Notes: a model not told the origin generated them from the letters alone. Positions 33,256 through 45,016 are shown, counted from the stretch's first letter. The stretch is 64,000 nt of DNA from Lactifluus volemus (GCA_022376515.1 WTXI01000142.1:1-64000); one strand, 5' to 3'. Numbers and translations are program-made.

Positions 33256-34841
33256 TCACCACTCGGACTTGATGCGAGAGACGACGACAGGGTGACCATC
33301 CTGCTGGCGGGCTGTGATGAATGATTGTATGCCTTGTTGTGGGGCACCGTCTGAGATATCCCCAGTGATGGAGAGGCTGTGTAGCGAGGGCAGTATTTTG
33401 GCAGCTGATTCTCCCGTGAGTTCATGCAAGGCTGCTGAGATGGACGACTCTACAGTGGCAGGAATGTCCAGACTCTGGACAGAGATAAGTGAGTGAAAAA
33501 GTTGGGACCATAGTGTGGAATCCATCTCTACTTGCTGGATCCCTTGCGAGGGGTCCGAGCGGTCGGGGTACTTAATTTCCAGTGACTCCACACTAGAGAG
33601 GAAGGGCAGAATGGCGCTCATCATGCTGCTTATCTGTGCTACAGAACGGACTTGCCAATCTGACCTATCGCACTCGAAACACCACGAGAGAGAATTCGGG
33701 GAATCACAAAGCGTATTTGAGGTCAAAGAGATATACGCCTCGTAACTCGGATCGAAAATCAAGGTCAGTATAGATGACCTGAACGTGTTGAGGTGGCCAA
33801 CAAAGAACCGAATGGTTTGAGGCATGTCAAAGACAAGCTGATGGAATAAGGATATGCGGAAGTCATTGAGTAGGGGTGCATCCATTAAGGTTACGAGGGC
33901 CTCAAAGTACTCGCTGACACCTCCGAATACCAACTGAGTGAGAGCAGGGAAACTAATCCGGCTCTGTGGCGCTGAAGATTGGATTCTTCGTTGGGGTTGA
34001 AATGTCGGGAAGTCGAAATCGATAATAAGGGATGTGAGCTTTGACAACGAAGAGAGGGATGTGGCCATTGTCTTGAGCGGGATGTATCCAGAATGAGGTA
34101 TCTCGTAAAGATGAAGAGAGGTGAGGTTGCTTGTAGACGAGAGGAATCGTGGCAACGATGGAAATGAGACTTCCCGGAGAACGAGATTTTGTAGAGATGG
34201 AGCGGATCCATTCAAGATTGTATCGGGAATTTGAAGGGGCTCGGGCCTCCCATTCCATGACTCAAGAGTAAAAGATCTCAATGCTGGAAATGGCTCCTGC
34301 AATGCCCCGACAAGTTCTTCCCATAGAAAATCTGGCAGTGAATTGACGATATCAATTTGGCGTACGCGATCACGGCGCTCTAATGCGGCGAGGATATTGT
34401 CGTCGCTGTGGTCGTCACACCCATGGTCGTAGTAGACTTCAATAACGAGAGGAAAATTTGGCCAGACATCCAACAGCTTCCTCACAGGCGATGACTCCGT
34501 GCAAAAAAGCTGCAGATTGAGACGGATGGGCGATTCGAAAATGAGGTATCGCCAGCGTTGGCATACGTGTACCAGCTTCTCCCAACTCCATGCAGGTTCA
34601 CCTCTTTTGTTTTTGTTGAGAACTTGATAAAAATCGAATATGTCTAGAAGGACAATGTCGGGGAGAGATCCGATTGTTACGCGTTGGAATGCCTGGCCTA
34701 CAACATACAACTCAACCTCAGCAATCGTTATGGTTATTCATGATGAGTCTTACCCGGTCCTTGTTGATTCAGAATTCGCGGTTTTTTTCGTTGACGTGCA
34801 ACAATGCTCTTGCTGTTTGAATCTGTGGATAGGCTATCCAT
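33256..34841 (-). CDS. F-box protein, group III, two exons, 509 aa, inverted
   Basis: On the minus strand exon 1 is 34841-34754 (MDSLSTDSNSKSIVARQRKK to LNQQGP, 29 codons plus one base). The intron is 34753-34698 (56 bases, GTAAG...GTAG). Exon 2 is 34697-33256. The F-box part starts near residue 40 (SLPDIVLLDIFDFYQVL, then LVHVCQRWRYLIF), then LLDVWPNFPLVI. It continues with LNGSAPSLQNL, YFEALVTLMDAPLL and IRFFVGHLNTF and ends FITARQQDGHPVVVSR. It is the only family member facing left. Its closest relative by exon 1 and F-box is the 45525 gene. A promoter box and the partner gene lie upstream in matching inverted order, so the unit was inverted as a whole. Confidence 0.88.
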
Positions 34842-34921
34842 TCGCCTTAGAGTTGACTTGTTCAAGTTGGCGGGAGCTAGCCGAACAGACGCATGTCACG
34901 TGTGGTTCTGCGATGTTTCAG

Positions 34922-34941
34922 TCTCCGACTCGGACTCGGCC
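34922..34941 (-). promoter_or_regulatory. Conserved promoter box of the minus-strand F-box gene
   Basis: On the minus strand it reads GGCCGAGTCCGAGTCGGAGA, the family word with six extra bases, as also before 45525 (GGCCGAGCCCGAGTCGGAGA). It is 80 bases before the ATG at 34841. It lies between the F-box gene and the plus-strand partner relic. Confidence 0.6.
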
Positions 34942-35218
34942 TCAGCGGCCGGAGTGCCCGTCGAAGCGTCGACTGAACGTACTGAACAGACACGTAGATG
35001 GCAATCGTCGGAGACAACGTCGTCTAAGTTCCCTACCAGTTTATGCAGTCCATTCCACTTAGCATATGGAGATTCATTACAGTATTTTCCTTTGCTCTCG
35101 CTGCACCCAACCTTGACTTTGGTGAATCGCGGTGATCACAGACATATCACGCGTGGGTGCAGAGCGCGGAAATGCATGAGCTCATTGCGAATGAGGAGCG
35201 ACACTGGAAAAGTACATA
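34942..35218. other. Region between promoter box and partner relic
   Basis: It is similar to the minus strand of 44850-45010 (shared text includes TTTATGCAGTCCATT and CACGCGTGG.TGCAGAGCGCGGAAAT). One shared frame reads LA.GDSL.YFP and YHAW.QSAE, which may be an upstream exon of the partner gene, but stops break it. Probably leader or decayed coding sequence. Confidence 0.35.
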
Positions 35219-35481
35219 ATGCCCCGTGAGCTCCTTCCCACCCTCTCTGCCAATGGTGAGTCGACCTACAGTGCGATGCTCTGACAGCCACCTCATCCAT
35301 TTTTACAGAACTCAACATTCGTTGTCTTCGCACGTTCGCTAGAGCACCTGCCCGCTGGCCTGGAGCTCGACAATGAGAATATCGACACACTCCCCATTAT
35401 CAGCAACGTGAACGTATTCTTCATCCCGCGTGAGGACTCCGAGTTCGAGTTCGAGGTCGAGGTCGAGCCCGACGTACAATA
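35219..35481 (+). pseudogene. Best copy of divergent partner gene, unknown family
   Basis: Exon 1, 35219-35255, reads MPRELLPTLSAN plus one base; intron 35256-35308 (GTGAGT...TTACAG, 53 bases). Exon 2, 35309-35481, reads in its best frame FVVFARSLEHLPAGLELDN, then IDTLPIISNVNVFFIPRED and an acidic tail rich in EF and EV, to TAG 35479-35481. The best frame of exon 2 is one base out of phase with exon 1, so the copy is broken or the junction is mispredicted. The same two pieces, in the opposite orientation, recur before other F-box genes (for example MLRELLPTLSAS and TFIVFARSLDHFPPGLEL on the minus strand at 44650-44840). The recurring amino-acid text under base changes argues that this was a real small protein. 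No known family was recognised. Confidence 0.45.
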
Positions 35482-36392
35482 GCAGGGTCCGCCGCCGCTA
35501 TGTCTTCCTCACCCGCTAATGAGATGACCTAATGCATCATGATGTTACTGCATATGCAGAGTCCCCAGTACTGTAACGTTCCTCTATTTTACTCATGCGA
35601 CTGTGCGTCAAGCTGAGTATGCGAAAGGAATCATTCATAGGGTCACGCATACACCCTCAGCAACCGCCGGCATCTCGACTTCCTTCACTGTTGAGACGAC
35701 CATTTGTGACGCCTGCATGGGCCAGACTGTCAAGAACCAGAAAAATAATGTAGATGGAAAGAAGTAGCAATGGACATACTGTCGCGCGATGCACATGGAA
35801 TGCCCAAATTGAGTTAGAACAGCTCCCGCACCCATCTCGCTGACCACTCGCAGCGTGTACTGGCGTCGACGACCCGCATCTCGTAGTACTGGTCGTCCTA
35901 AATATATGCCTCGAACAACTCCTTTCGTTCGCACACCCGGTTTGTCGCAATACCAGCGCGATCGAGCTATCGTCCTCTCAAACTCACCCTCAAACTTGGA
36001 TTTCCTCGCGCGCGTCGGGGTTCTCAAAGAAGACATTGATTATTGAAATAGCGGGTGAGAGCTCTAATGGATGTGCGAGAATGACGAATGAAAGTTCTGG
36101 TGAGACAAAAAAAGATGAGGTAGCTGGAAAGGAAAGATAAAATCGCTGCACACTGTCAATCCTCGTCCATGTCAACTTTCTGTTTGGGTCGAGTCACTAG
36201 AAGGGGTGGGTGGGCAGGAGTTCATGTTGCATTGCGTACGCTCTTCGAGTGTCAGTGTCATTCTGCGTGATATGTCTGTTAATTGTAAATCGTTCAGAAA
36301 AAGTAGGACCTCAACATGCACTGTTCTCGGCCACGACAATTATTAGCAAGTGTATGGACGGTTTCGCAAGCCGTGTCTGGCATCACGGCAGG
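35482..36392. other. Intergenic: head-to-head partner remains of two units
   Basis: At about 35640-36110 a second partner block lies on the minus strand. It has the longest open frame of this kind (36036 down to 35635, 133 codons, with VLTQFGHSMCIARQYVHCYFF) and an exon-like piece ELSFVILAHPLELS after CAG at about 36100-36060. Orientation returns to normal here, so the right joint of the inversion is between about 35490 and 35640. About 36180-36390 is the group I promoter. Confidence 0.45.
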
Positions 36393-36406
36393 GGCCGAGT
36401 CGGAGA
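36393..36406 (+). promoter_or_regulatory. Conserved CCG-N3-CGG promoter box of the 36476 gene
   Basis: GGCCGAGTCGGAGA lies 69 bases before the first ATG. Confidence 0.6.
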
Positions 36407-36475
36407 TTGGCGTCATTCAGCTTGACGTGTGACTCGTGTCAGCGCAAGACTCCTACTCAACCCCTTTCATACAAT

Positions 36476-38124
36476 ATGGATGGACATTCCTCAGATTTAA
36501 ACAACCAACCTAAAAACGGCGTTGAACTGGTACATCAACAGAATAAATTTCCCATTCAACTTGAACAAGGACTAGGTAGGACTCATCACGAGCAATGATT
36601 GTAATGACTATTGAGCCCAATGGTGCAGGCACCCAAGGAGCAACAATCGGATGGCTCCCCGACGACGTCCTGCTAGAAATATTCTATCGATTCTCCAAGC
36701 ACTACCCGAATTATTTTTTTTTTGAATGGCACAATCTAGTGCACGTATGCCGAAGATGGCGATCCATCATTTTTGCATCTCCGCTCCGTCTGAATTTGCT
36801 CCTTTTCTGCGCAGCTAAAACGCCTGCAAGGAGACTGCTGGATATTTGGCCCCCATTTCCTCTCGTAGTCCACTTGCAGAAGCCTTTGGGACGTAAGGGC
36901 AAATTCCAAAACATAATTGCTGCGTTGGAGCGTCGCGATCGCATCAAAGAGATTAATATCACCCATCCACTAGATCTTCCCTTATCTGAATGGGAGCAGA
37001 TTTTCAGAGTGATGCAGGAACCATTTCCAGCGTTGAAGTCCCTCAAGCTTCTGTCATATGACCCGTATGCGGTATTGTCCCTTCCAGATACATTCTTGAA
37101 CGGATCTGCCCTGCGTTTACAACGTCTTGAATTCCGGAACGTTTCGTTTCCGTCACTACCACGACTCCTACTCACTGCGACTCACCTTACATCTCTTCGT
37201 CTTGAGAGTGGATCGAATGTTGGGTATATCGCACCCGAGGCAATAGCTACGTGCCTGTCTGTACTGCCAAAGCTCGAATCCCTTGTCATCGAATTGGGAT
37301 CCCCGACGCCTGACCCCCAACTTGAACGAAGTAACCGACCTCTACCACCACTGACCCGCTTTGTTCTTCCCACTCTCACCAAGTTGCGATTCGTAGGTGT
37401 CAGCGAGTACTTGGAAGTCCTCGCGGCCCGAATCGATGCCCCTCTGCTCGATCAGTTCGAAATACGCTTCGTCGATCTGTCTGCCTTTAAACTTGACATC
37501 CCCCAAATTATTCGGTTCTTTGGTCACCTAGAGTCGTTCTGGGTACCTAATTTACACTTGATGGTCCTTCTGCCTCACACACTATTTATCAGCTTTCCTT
37601 CGGATCCGAAGTCCTATAATTACACGCGGTATCGCTCGTGGTATTTCAACTGCAGAGAGTTTGATTGGCCAGCCATGTTCACTTCCATAGCACAGATATG
37701 CAGCCATATGTTGTCAATGTCCTGCCGTTCTAATGTGGAATCTCTCTCGATTTTACTCAAGCCCTACAAGTCGTCCCTCTCATCAAGAACCCAGCTCGAC
37801 GAGATAGATCCCATGCCATGGCTCCAACTTTTTCACTCATTTCCCTCTGTCCAGAGGCTTAACATATCCGCCACGCTGGAGCGATATATCGCAGCTTCAT
37901 TAAAAGGGCTCACAGGAGAATCTGCCGCCCACGTTTTCCCCTTGCTACAGAACATTAACATTTTCGATGGCAGGATTGAGATAAGCAAACCTATACCACG
38001 AGGCATTCAATCATTCGTCGCAGCTCGTCAGCACTTCAGTCGCCCTGTACCCCTTCAAGTTCTTCGGTGGAATCAAAATTGGATTTCCGAACCAGAGAAC
38101 GAGCAAAACGAGCGGAGGAGATGA
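36476..38124 (+). CDS. F-box protein, group I, two exons, 531 aa
   Basis: Exon 1 is 36476-36575 (MDGHSSDLNNQPKNGVEL, then IQLEQGL; 33 codons plus one base). The intron is 36576-36628 (53 bases) and exon 2 is 36629-38124. The F-box part starts near residue 42 (WLPDDVLLEIFYRFSKHYPNYFFFEW, with a run of Phe, then LVHVCRRWRSIIF), then LLDIWPPFPLVV. Further on are LNGSALRLQRL, YLEVLAARIDAPLL, IRFFGHLESFW and FVAARQHFSRPVPLQVL. The tail is longer than in other copies: after VPLQVL it adds RWNQNWISEP and an acidic-basic end (ENEQNERRR). The T run at 36713-36722 in the Phe codons is a slippage spot. The longest intact member. Confidence 0.87.
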
Positions 38125-39070
38125 GATTGTGGAAACGCGCGCGAGGTGGTAAAGGAACGAATTGGGCAAAGAACTAATGCCATTCCTGCAAGGCATTCGA
38201 ACTATTTATGTTCTAGCCTATAGTAGCAATTTACTCAGCTACTAACCGCAATATCAAGTCAATATGAGACGGAACGCGTAGTGGCTCAATCTCCAAGTAA
38301 CACTGCCGGGGCCTCGGGAAACTCGATGGTAGCCTCAAAAATTAGTAATGCTACTTCTAAAGAAAAAGAGAGTAAGTCAGTGAGAAGCATGAAACGTGTA
38401 TCTTAAACCGGCCTGGGCGTCCACTGTGTTGCCCTCAGGGAGCCGATGACGATGGCCTTCCCTTCCTCGGCCCGGCGGGCTCCTCCTCCTCCCGCTCCGC
38501 TCAGCTCCCCCCTTGGCATCCAGCACGTCCTCCCAAAGCGCTATCGCATTCCAACATTCGGTTTGTAAAAATCGGTTGACGACGTCGTAGTGTCAGCTCA
38601 GCCACTGTCCTCCGCCAGTGAGCCCTTCACAGTTGCTTGCTATCTGTTCTCTTCTTCAAGAAGCAAACACCTACCTTTTCCGCTTCGACTCAGACATTAG
38701 CCTGCGTCGCGTTTACTGTATCATTTTTTTCTCGCTTTCCTTACTTTATCCCTCCTCGTCTAGCTCCGCCAGCAGCCTTCCCTTTGTACTACTACACTTT
38801 GTGATAGCTTTCTGCCCACCCCCATTTCTGATCCTCTTGACTATCCGCTATGTTGATGGCAGAACCATTGCATTTTGTAGTGCTGAACTTGTTACTACTT
38901 TTTAGACAACCACCCGTAGCTACGAATCTGAGCTGTATTCGATGATTGAGTTGCGCAATGAAAGGGCCGGACTGAGGTTGTTTCTTTAGTGCCATGCCAC
39001 TCGCCCCAAGGAATCGTTCAGGTGGAAACTTAGGGATGGACGGTTCGCAAGCCGTGCACTTCGCGGCAAG
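38125..39070. other. Intergenic: group I 3' flank and promoter; partner block lacking
   Basis: About 38580-38720 matches the flank after the 8855 and 27079 genes (TCAGCTCAGCCACTGTCCTC). About 38150-38450 is unlike other spacers and holds no long frame. The minus-strand partner block is not visible. About 39030-39070 is promoter. Confidence 0.45.
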
Positions 39071-39084
39071 GGCCGAGTCGGAGA
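39071..39084 (+). promoter_or_regulatory. Conserved CCG-N3-CGG promoter box of the 39130 gene
   Basis: GGCCGAGTCGGAGA lies 45 bases before the ATG. Confidence 0.55.
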
Positions 39085-39129
39085 TTGAGGTTATTCACAC
39101 GTGTCAGCGTTCAGGCCCCAGGCCCCTAA

Positions 39130-40700
39130 ATGGATGGATGTTCCTTAGATTCAAACAGCCAACCTGAAAACGGCGTTGAAATGGCACATCAACAGAAGAA
39201 ACCTCTCATTCGACTTGAACAAGGACCAGGTAGGACTCATCGGGAGCAATGATCGTGATGATTATTGAGCTGTTATGGCGCAGGCCTGGTGTCCCCCGGA
39301 GCAACAATCGGATCGCTCCCCGACGATGTCCTGCTCAAAATATTCTACCAATTATCGAGGGACTATTATTTTTTATTTGCATGGTTCAAGCTGGTGCGGG
39401 TATGCCGAAGATGGCGATCAATCATTTTTGCATCCCAAGACCGTCTCGATTTGCGACTTTTATGCCCATGGAGAACACCGGTGAGGAAACTGCTGGATAC
39501 GTGGCCACCATATCCTCTCGCAGTCGTGTTTGACGGGTCACCGTACGTAAGCAAGGACGAAATCGACGAACTCATCGCCGCATTGGAGCATCATGATCGT
39601 GTACAGTCGATTGATATCAACAGTCAAGTGAATTGCTTGTGGGGATATATCGCCACAGTTATGCAGGAGCCATTTCCAGCATTGAAGTCTCTTGAACTTC
39701 GTGGGAACTTTACCCTTCCCGACACATTCTTGAATGGATCCGTTCCGTGTCTACAAGATCTCACTTTAGATGGGGACATTTCATTTCCATCATTGCCGCG
39801 ACTGCTCTCGTCTTCCACTGACCTTACAACCCTTCGCCTTTTTGAGATTCCTGATTATGGGTACATTCCACCCGAGACAATGGCCACATCCCTCTCTGGG
39901 CTGCCAAAGCTCGAATCCCTGATCATCACATTCGGCTACCCGGAACGTTACCGTAAACGAAAAAACCGACCTGTACCGCCGACCCGGTCTGTTCTCCCCT
40001 CTCTCACCGAGTTGCATTTCACAGGTGTCAGCGAGTACTTGGAGATCCTCACGGCCCGAGTTGATGCTCCTCTACTCGATGATTTTGAACTACACTTCTG
40101 CGATTCTGGCACTCGACTTGGCATCCCCCAAATTATTCGATTCTTTGGTCACCTCGAGTCGTTCTGGGTACCCAACCTACACTTGAAGCTCCTTCCGCCT
40201 GACACAGTAGCTATCCTCTTTCCTCGGATCCCAAGTCTTATTCACAAGATCGCTCGTGGAATTTCGACTATGGAGGATTAGATTCGTCAGACATGTTCAC
40301 TTCCATAGCACATATATGCAGCCATATCTTGTCAATGCCCTGCAGTTCTAGCGTAGAGTCCCTCTCGATTACAATCGATGGCCTGCCCCCCTGGTCAACC
40401 ATGGATCTATACGGGATAGACCCCACGCCATGGCTCCGACTTTTTTGCTCATTATCCTCTGTCCAGAGCCTTAGCATATCCACCGCGCTGGAGCGATTCA
40501 TCGCAGCTACGTTACAAGGGCTCACGGTAAAATCTGCCGCCCATGTTTTCCTCTCGCTACACAGCCTTACCATTCTTGGGGACTCGCATATGCGATGCGA
40601 AACTATACCACAAGGCATTGAATCATTCGTCGCAGCCCGTCAGCAATTCGGTCGCCCTGTAGCACTTTTTCGATTCGTAGAAATCGGGAGGACATGGTAA
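39130..40700 (+). pseudogene. F-box gene, group I, one-base deletion
   Basis: Exon 1 is 39130-39229 (MDGCSLDSNSQPENGVEM to LEQGP), intron 39230-39283 (54 bases), exon 2 from 39284. The frame is intact through the F-box (SLPDDVLLKIFYQLSRDYYFLF, then LVRVCRRWRSIIF), LLDTWPPYPLAV and YLEILTARVDAPLL, up to AILFP. Near 40221 relatives have TTTCCCTCGGAT where this copy has TTTCCTCGGAT. The loss of one C sends the frame to a stop at 40279-40281. The right frame goes on without further damage from about 40230 to TAG 40698-40700 (MFTSIAHICSHILSM to FVAARQQFGRPVALF). It is recently broken; a 344-residue-type truncated product with F-box could still be made. Confidence 0.85.
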
Positions 40701-42097
40701 TGTCAGCTCAGCCACTATCCTCTGACCCCTTCGCAGTTGCTTTTACTATCTGTCCGTGTCCTCTTCTCCTAATCCACAACATTACCTCAGTCATAACCAC
40801 TTTTACACCTCGGCTAGGTACTATGTTACACATAGCTTGTGTCACGTTTCAATTATTCTATAACTTGCCTTTCTCACGCCAACAGCATGTCGCACGCGTA
40901 ACTTGGAATCAATGCTACGGTAGGCGAACTCCGCAGGTATCATGATATGCACCAGTTTATTTAACTTAACAGGTGGCCGGAACTCGGGGTCCTCGCGCGA
41001 TCACGGGGGTTGCCTCGAACTTCACGTTTCGGTCATGTGATATCTTTTGGCTCCAAGAATTTTAGCCACACCTGGCGCCGCATTCTACCAACTCCCCTTT
41101 CCTTTCGGTTCTGCATCTTGGTCCCACTGGCAGCCTTTTGTACCACTACGTTTATGTGGCCTCGTACCTTCCTTCCTTCCCTTGGCTAGTATCTGCTACA
41201 TTGCTAGTGATCGCAGTACATTGTACTATTACACCGTGACCAACTACGAATTCAAAATGTATTCAAAGACCGAGAGTTATAAAATGAGGGAGCGACACCT
41301 GAGAAGACTTGTGCGGGGTGCGCTTGCGTCAGCCACACCACCAAGGACCCCAGAAAAGTACCTGACAGACGTACATTCTGTGTAGTGTAATTGCTGCGTG
41401 AGACATCCCCAGCAAAATGGATAGCGGTAGGGAACTGGGATGACGTCACGATGGTTACCTCCCAGATTGCCGTGACCTTCATCGCAGGCCCGGGGCCGCG
41501 AAACGTGAGTGAGTCTCATCTCTGCATGATCCTAGTACGTATTAACATTTAAGGCACCGTACTACTGATGGACTCCAGATGGAGTGACGTGAGGTTGACA
41601 TGTGGCACGAAAATTTTCTCGGTGTCTATTTTGGCCTTTATACAGTACTGGCATTTCAGGGTCTAGCTGTTAGGAATTGAGTTCTAAATAATTTTGATAC
41701 CAGTTTCAACGGTCCATTTGTTGAGAATTAGGTGAGAAATAAGTGCTTTGCTTTTTTTTGTTCCTTTTTTGCGCTGTTTCAACTTGAGCTTATCCACAAA
41801 AAAATTTAGTTACGACATTGTTATCGTAATCTTTGGCGCTACTAGTAGTGGCGCGTATTCGGGACCGTAATTTGGCCTCCGTGTATTTGCTTCTACTTTA
41901 TCAGAATGCCGTGCCTGCCATCATCTGCAACGTGTGTCGATGTCATAAAGTGAGCGGGGCAATAGGACTCATCTCCCAATCTACCCTCTCCTGCGCCCAC
42001 TGACAACCTGCTCGCGCTACTACTCCACTTAAAAATGACACTATCCTCCTAGCCAAGCAATAGTACCACCCGCTAACCATTCCCTGGGACCTCTCTG
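40701..42097. other. Intergenic: flank, partner traces, AT-rich unrelated block
   Basis: About 40700-41000 is the 3' flank plus a partner fragment (AACAGGTG followed by GGAACTCGGGGTCCTCGCG). About 41230-41500 is another flank piece. About 41530-41930 is richer in A and T than its surroundings, matches no other part of the window, and has no long frame. About 42040-42097 is the former group II exon 1 start, where TAG at about 42055-42057 stands in place of the CAG of MLSSQPN. Confidence 0.45.
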
Positions 42098-43641
42098 ATG
42101 GAGATTGGTGGCCGTTCTTTAGGCTCGAACGGAAATGCACTACGTGGCGAGGAATTGGTTGATGAAAAAAGATTAGGTAAGGACGCACCTGGCATCTGGA
42201 ACCACTGCACCGAATGCTGAGTTGTATTGTAGGCCTGGTGTCCCAACGAGTAACAATCGGATTACTTCCCGACGATGTCTTGCTAGTGATATTCTATCAA
42301 GTCTACATACTATCAGATCGTTATCCATGGCGTTGGCGCGAGCTGATCCACGTTTGCCGAAGATGGCGAAGAGTGGTTTTTGCGTCGCCACTCCGTCTCG
42401 AACTCCAACTCTCTTGCACAGTAAAAACACCCGTGAGGAGACTGCTGGATATCTGGCCGGCATTTCCTCTCGTAGTCGACTTTTACCGGACGCAGTGGCA
42501 AAGTGAGGACCAATTCGACAACCTCATTGCGGCATTGGAGCGTTGTGATCGCATACGCGAGATTGCTATCTACATTCCACGGGATTCTTCATGGGAATAC
42601 ATTACCACGGTGATGCAGGAGCCGTTCCCAGCATTGAGGTCTCTCCAGTTCGAATGTGAAACCGCATTTCCCCTTCCCGATACATTCTTGAATGGGTCCG
42701 CACCATGTTTACAACAGCTCTTTTTCCAAAATGTTTCATTCCCATCATTACCAAAGCTCCTCTCGTCTGCAACTGGCCTTACATCCCTCAAACTTTGGGG
42801 CATACCAAATACGGGATATATTTCGCCTGAGGAAATGGCTTCATGCCTATCGACGTTGAAAAAGCTGGAATATCTCACCATCGAATTCCAATCGCCGACA
42901 CCCCTCCCCCAACGGAGAAACCGCTCTTCACCGCCACCAACTCGCTTTGTTCTCCCCGCTCTCACTGAGCTTGTATTTAAAGGTGGCAGCGAATACTTGG
43001 AAGTCCTCGTGACCAGGATAGATGCCCCTCTACTCAGTTACTTCAAGATCAAGTTCTTCCATCAACTTGTCTTTGACATCCCCCAAGTCATTCGGTTCTT
43101 TGGTCACCTAGAGTCATTCACTGACAGGCCATCCAGTCTAACCTTGCGGTTCCATCCGCCTTACGACGCCTCTATCTTCTTTCTCTCAGATTATCCTGCG
43201 AGGCATCGCTTGTGGCGTTTCAAGTGCAAAAGGCTGGACTGGCAAGTCTTCTCCGTGGCACAGATATGCAGCCAGATACTTCCCTTCCGCTCTAGCGTGG
43301 AGTCGCTCATCATCGTGAACGTCCTAATCCCTCATTCTGACCCCTTGCCAAGGATCCAGCAAGATGAGATAGACCCCACTTTATGGCTCCAACTCTTTCG
43401 CCCATTCACTTCTGTGCAGTGTCTTAAAATAAACGCCACGCTGGAGCCGTTCATCGCAGCTGCGTTACAAGGTCTAACGGGAGAATCAGCCGCCGAAGTA
43501 TTCCCCTCATTACACAGCCTTTCCATTGCGGGGAACTTGAAGATGCCAGACGAAACTGCGCAGCAGGGCATACAATCATTTGTCACAGCCCGCCAGCACT
43601 CTAGTCGCCCTGTGGCTGTCTCTCGCCGCAAATTCGACTGA
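42098..43641 (+). CDS. F-box protein, intermediate type, two exons, 495 aa
   Basis: Exon 1 is 42098-42176 (MEIGGRSLGSNGNAL to EKRL, 26 codons plus one base), intron 42177-42232 (56 bases), exon 2 42233-43641. The older group II start upstream is spoiled by a stop, so the ATG inside the IGGR(H/S)GSLGS motif of group II is the likely start; the basic run of group II is reduced. The F-box part starts near residue 37 (LLPDDVLLVIFYQVY, then LIHVCRRWRRVVF), then LLDIWPAFPLVV. It continues with LNGSAPCLQQL, YLEVLVTRIDAPLL, IRFFGHLESF and DWQVFSVAQICSQ, ending FVTARQHSSRPVAVSRRKFD. The body resembles groups II and III about equally. Confidence 0.83.
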
Positions 43642-45016
43642 GGATATCGTAAAGGTCAATTACGCATCCGCTGTTCTTGGAACCATTCGCGTTTTCTTCC
43701 TTCCACTGTCACCCGTTCCCTTCCACCTTCCATCGACTGTCCGCCTCCCGTTATCTTGCGTGATCTCACAGCAATTTTTGATCGCTGGTATATCACAAAA
43801 CCCGTGCCGCCCTACACCCTGCCCTCGTACTCCACAAATATCCCCCAAGGCCACGACCACTTTTTACGCTGCGGGCTCAGCGCTATGTTGGCACTGTGGC
43901 TGTGTACATTTATTCCCAACAACTATCTCACATCCTTGCCAGCGAGTCTTTTCGTTATTGATATTCTAGCCCGCCTTGCGTTTCATTATGTCCCTTTATC
44001 GTTGGCTCCTCTGGGTCATTTCTCTCTTTGTCTACTCTTGTATCAGAGTACTCACGACCTATTCCCTTTTCATACTACGATACCTCATGCCTTGACTTCT
44101 AGTACCTCATTTCTGATCCTCTTGACCAATACTCTATCTGCCATGCTGATGGCATTACGTTTAGAATGGACTGTTATTTACATCAACCACATGTAGCTAC
44201 GAATCTGAAATGTATTTATTAATAAAGATTGAGAGTTGTGGAGTGAAAGCAGCGACGCAAAGGTTATTTCCCTACCCCACTTTAGGGTTATCTCCTGGGC
44301 GCCTAGACATACACTGTGATGCCAACTTGTGTCAGGCTTACTCCCGATGGTCCCGCTGACCACCTCACGCCCATATCGACGGGCTGCATCTCAAATTGAT
44401 CAAGGATAGACTTGGAAATGAGGTCCACGAATAAAGCTTGTCGCAGTCGCACGTGTAACATAGGAGCAACATTAACGGGGCATGCCGGTTCACCCCCCTT
44501 TCCGCACAGTATTGTGGGTTTTGCAGGTGCAGTAACGTCAATATACATCAGTTTTTTCATTTAGCGGGTGAGGAAGACCCAGTGGCGACGGACTGGCTAT
44601 CATCACCTTGCGCGGGTTCGAAGAGATTCAGATTGACGATCATCATGATGGGGAATGTCCTGATATTTTCATTGGCAAGCTCCAGGCCAGGAGGGAAGTG
44701 GTCTAGCGAACGTGCGAAGACAATAAATGTTAAGTCCTGTAATAAAGGTTGAACTGGCTGTCAGAGCGTCGCACTGTACGTCGAGTCACCACTGGCAGAG
44801 AGGGTTGGCAGGAGCTCACGGAGCATCGTTTATTCTCCTACTGTCGCATTCGGGGTGAGGTCATGTATTTCCGCGCTCTGCATCCACGCGTGATATATCA
44901 GAGTTAGGTGCGGCAAGAGCGGAGGAAAATACAGTAACGAATCTCCACATGCTAAATCAATGGACTGCATAAACCGGTAGAGAATCTGACGATTACCATC
45001 TGCTCGTTCAGTTGAC
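43642..45016. other. Intergenic: flank block and minus-strand partner relic
   Basis: About 43660-43890 is the 3' flank block. About 44240-44850 is a fairly well kept partner block on the minus strand: MLRELLPTLSAS at about 44840-44805, TFIVFARSLDHFPPGLEL at about 44750-44695 and GVSLTQVGITVYV ending at 44303. About 44850-45010 is like 34980-35210. The parts are out of phase and no full gene can be drawn. Confidence 0.45.

Noticed and set aside
35635..36036. 133-codon minus-strand frame as an intact gene
   Set aside because: It crosses what other copies show to be an intron and separate blocks, so the open frame is partly chance; kept only as part of the partner block.
36711..37175. Long minus-strand open frames inside F-box genes (for example 154 codons here, 179 at 57240, 174 at 60297, 164 at 23061)
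   Set aside because: They lie exactly over F-box exons and read low-complexity text rich in Arg, Ser and Gly; similar frames recur in all paralogs as a side effect of the codon pattern.
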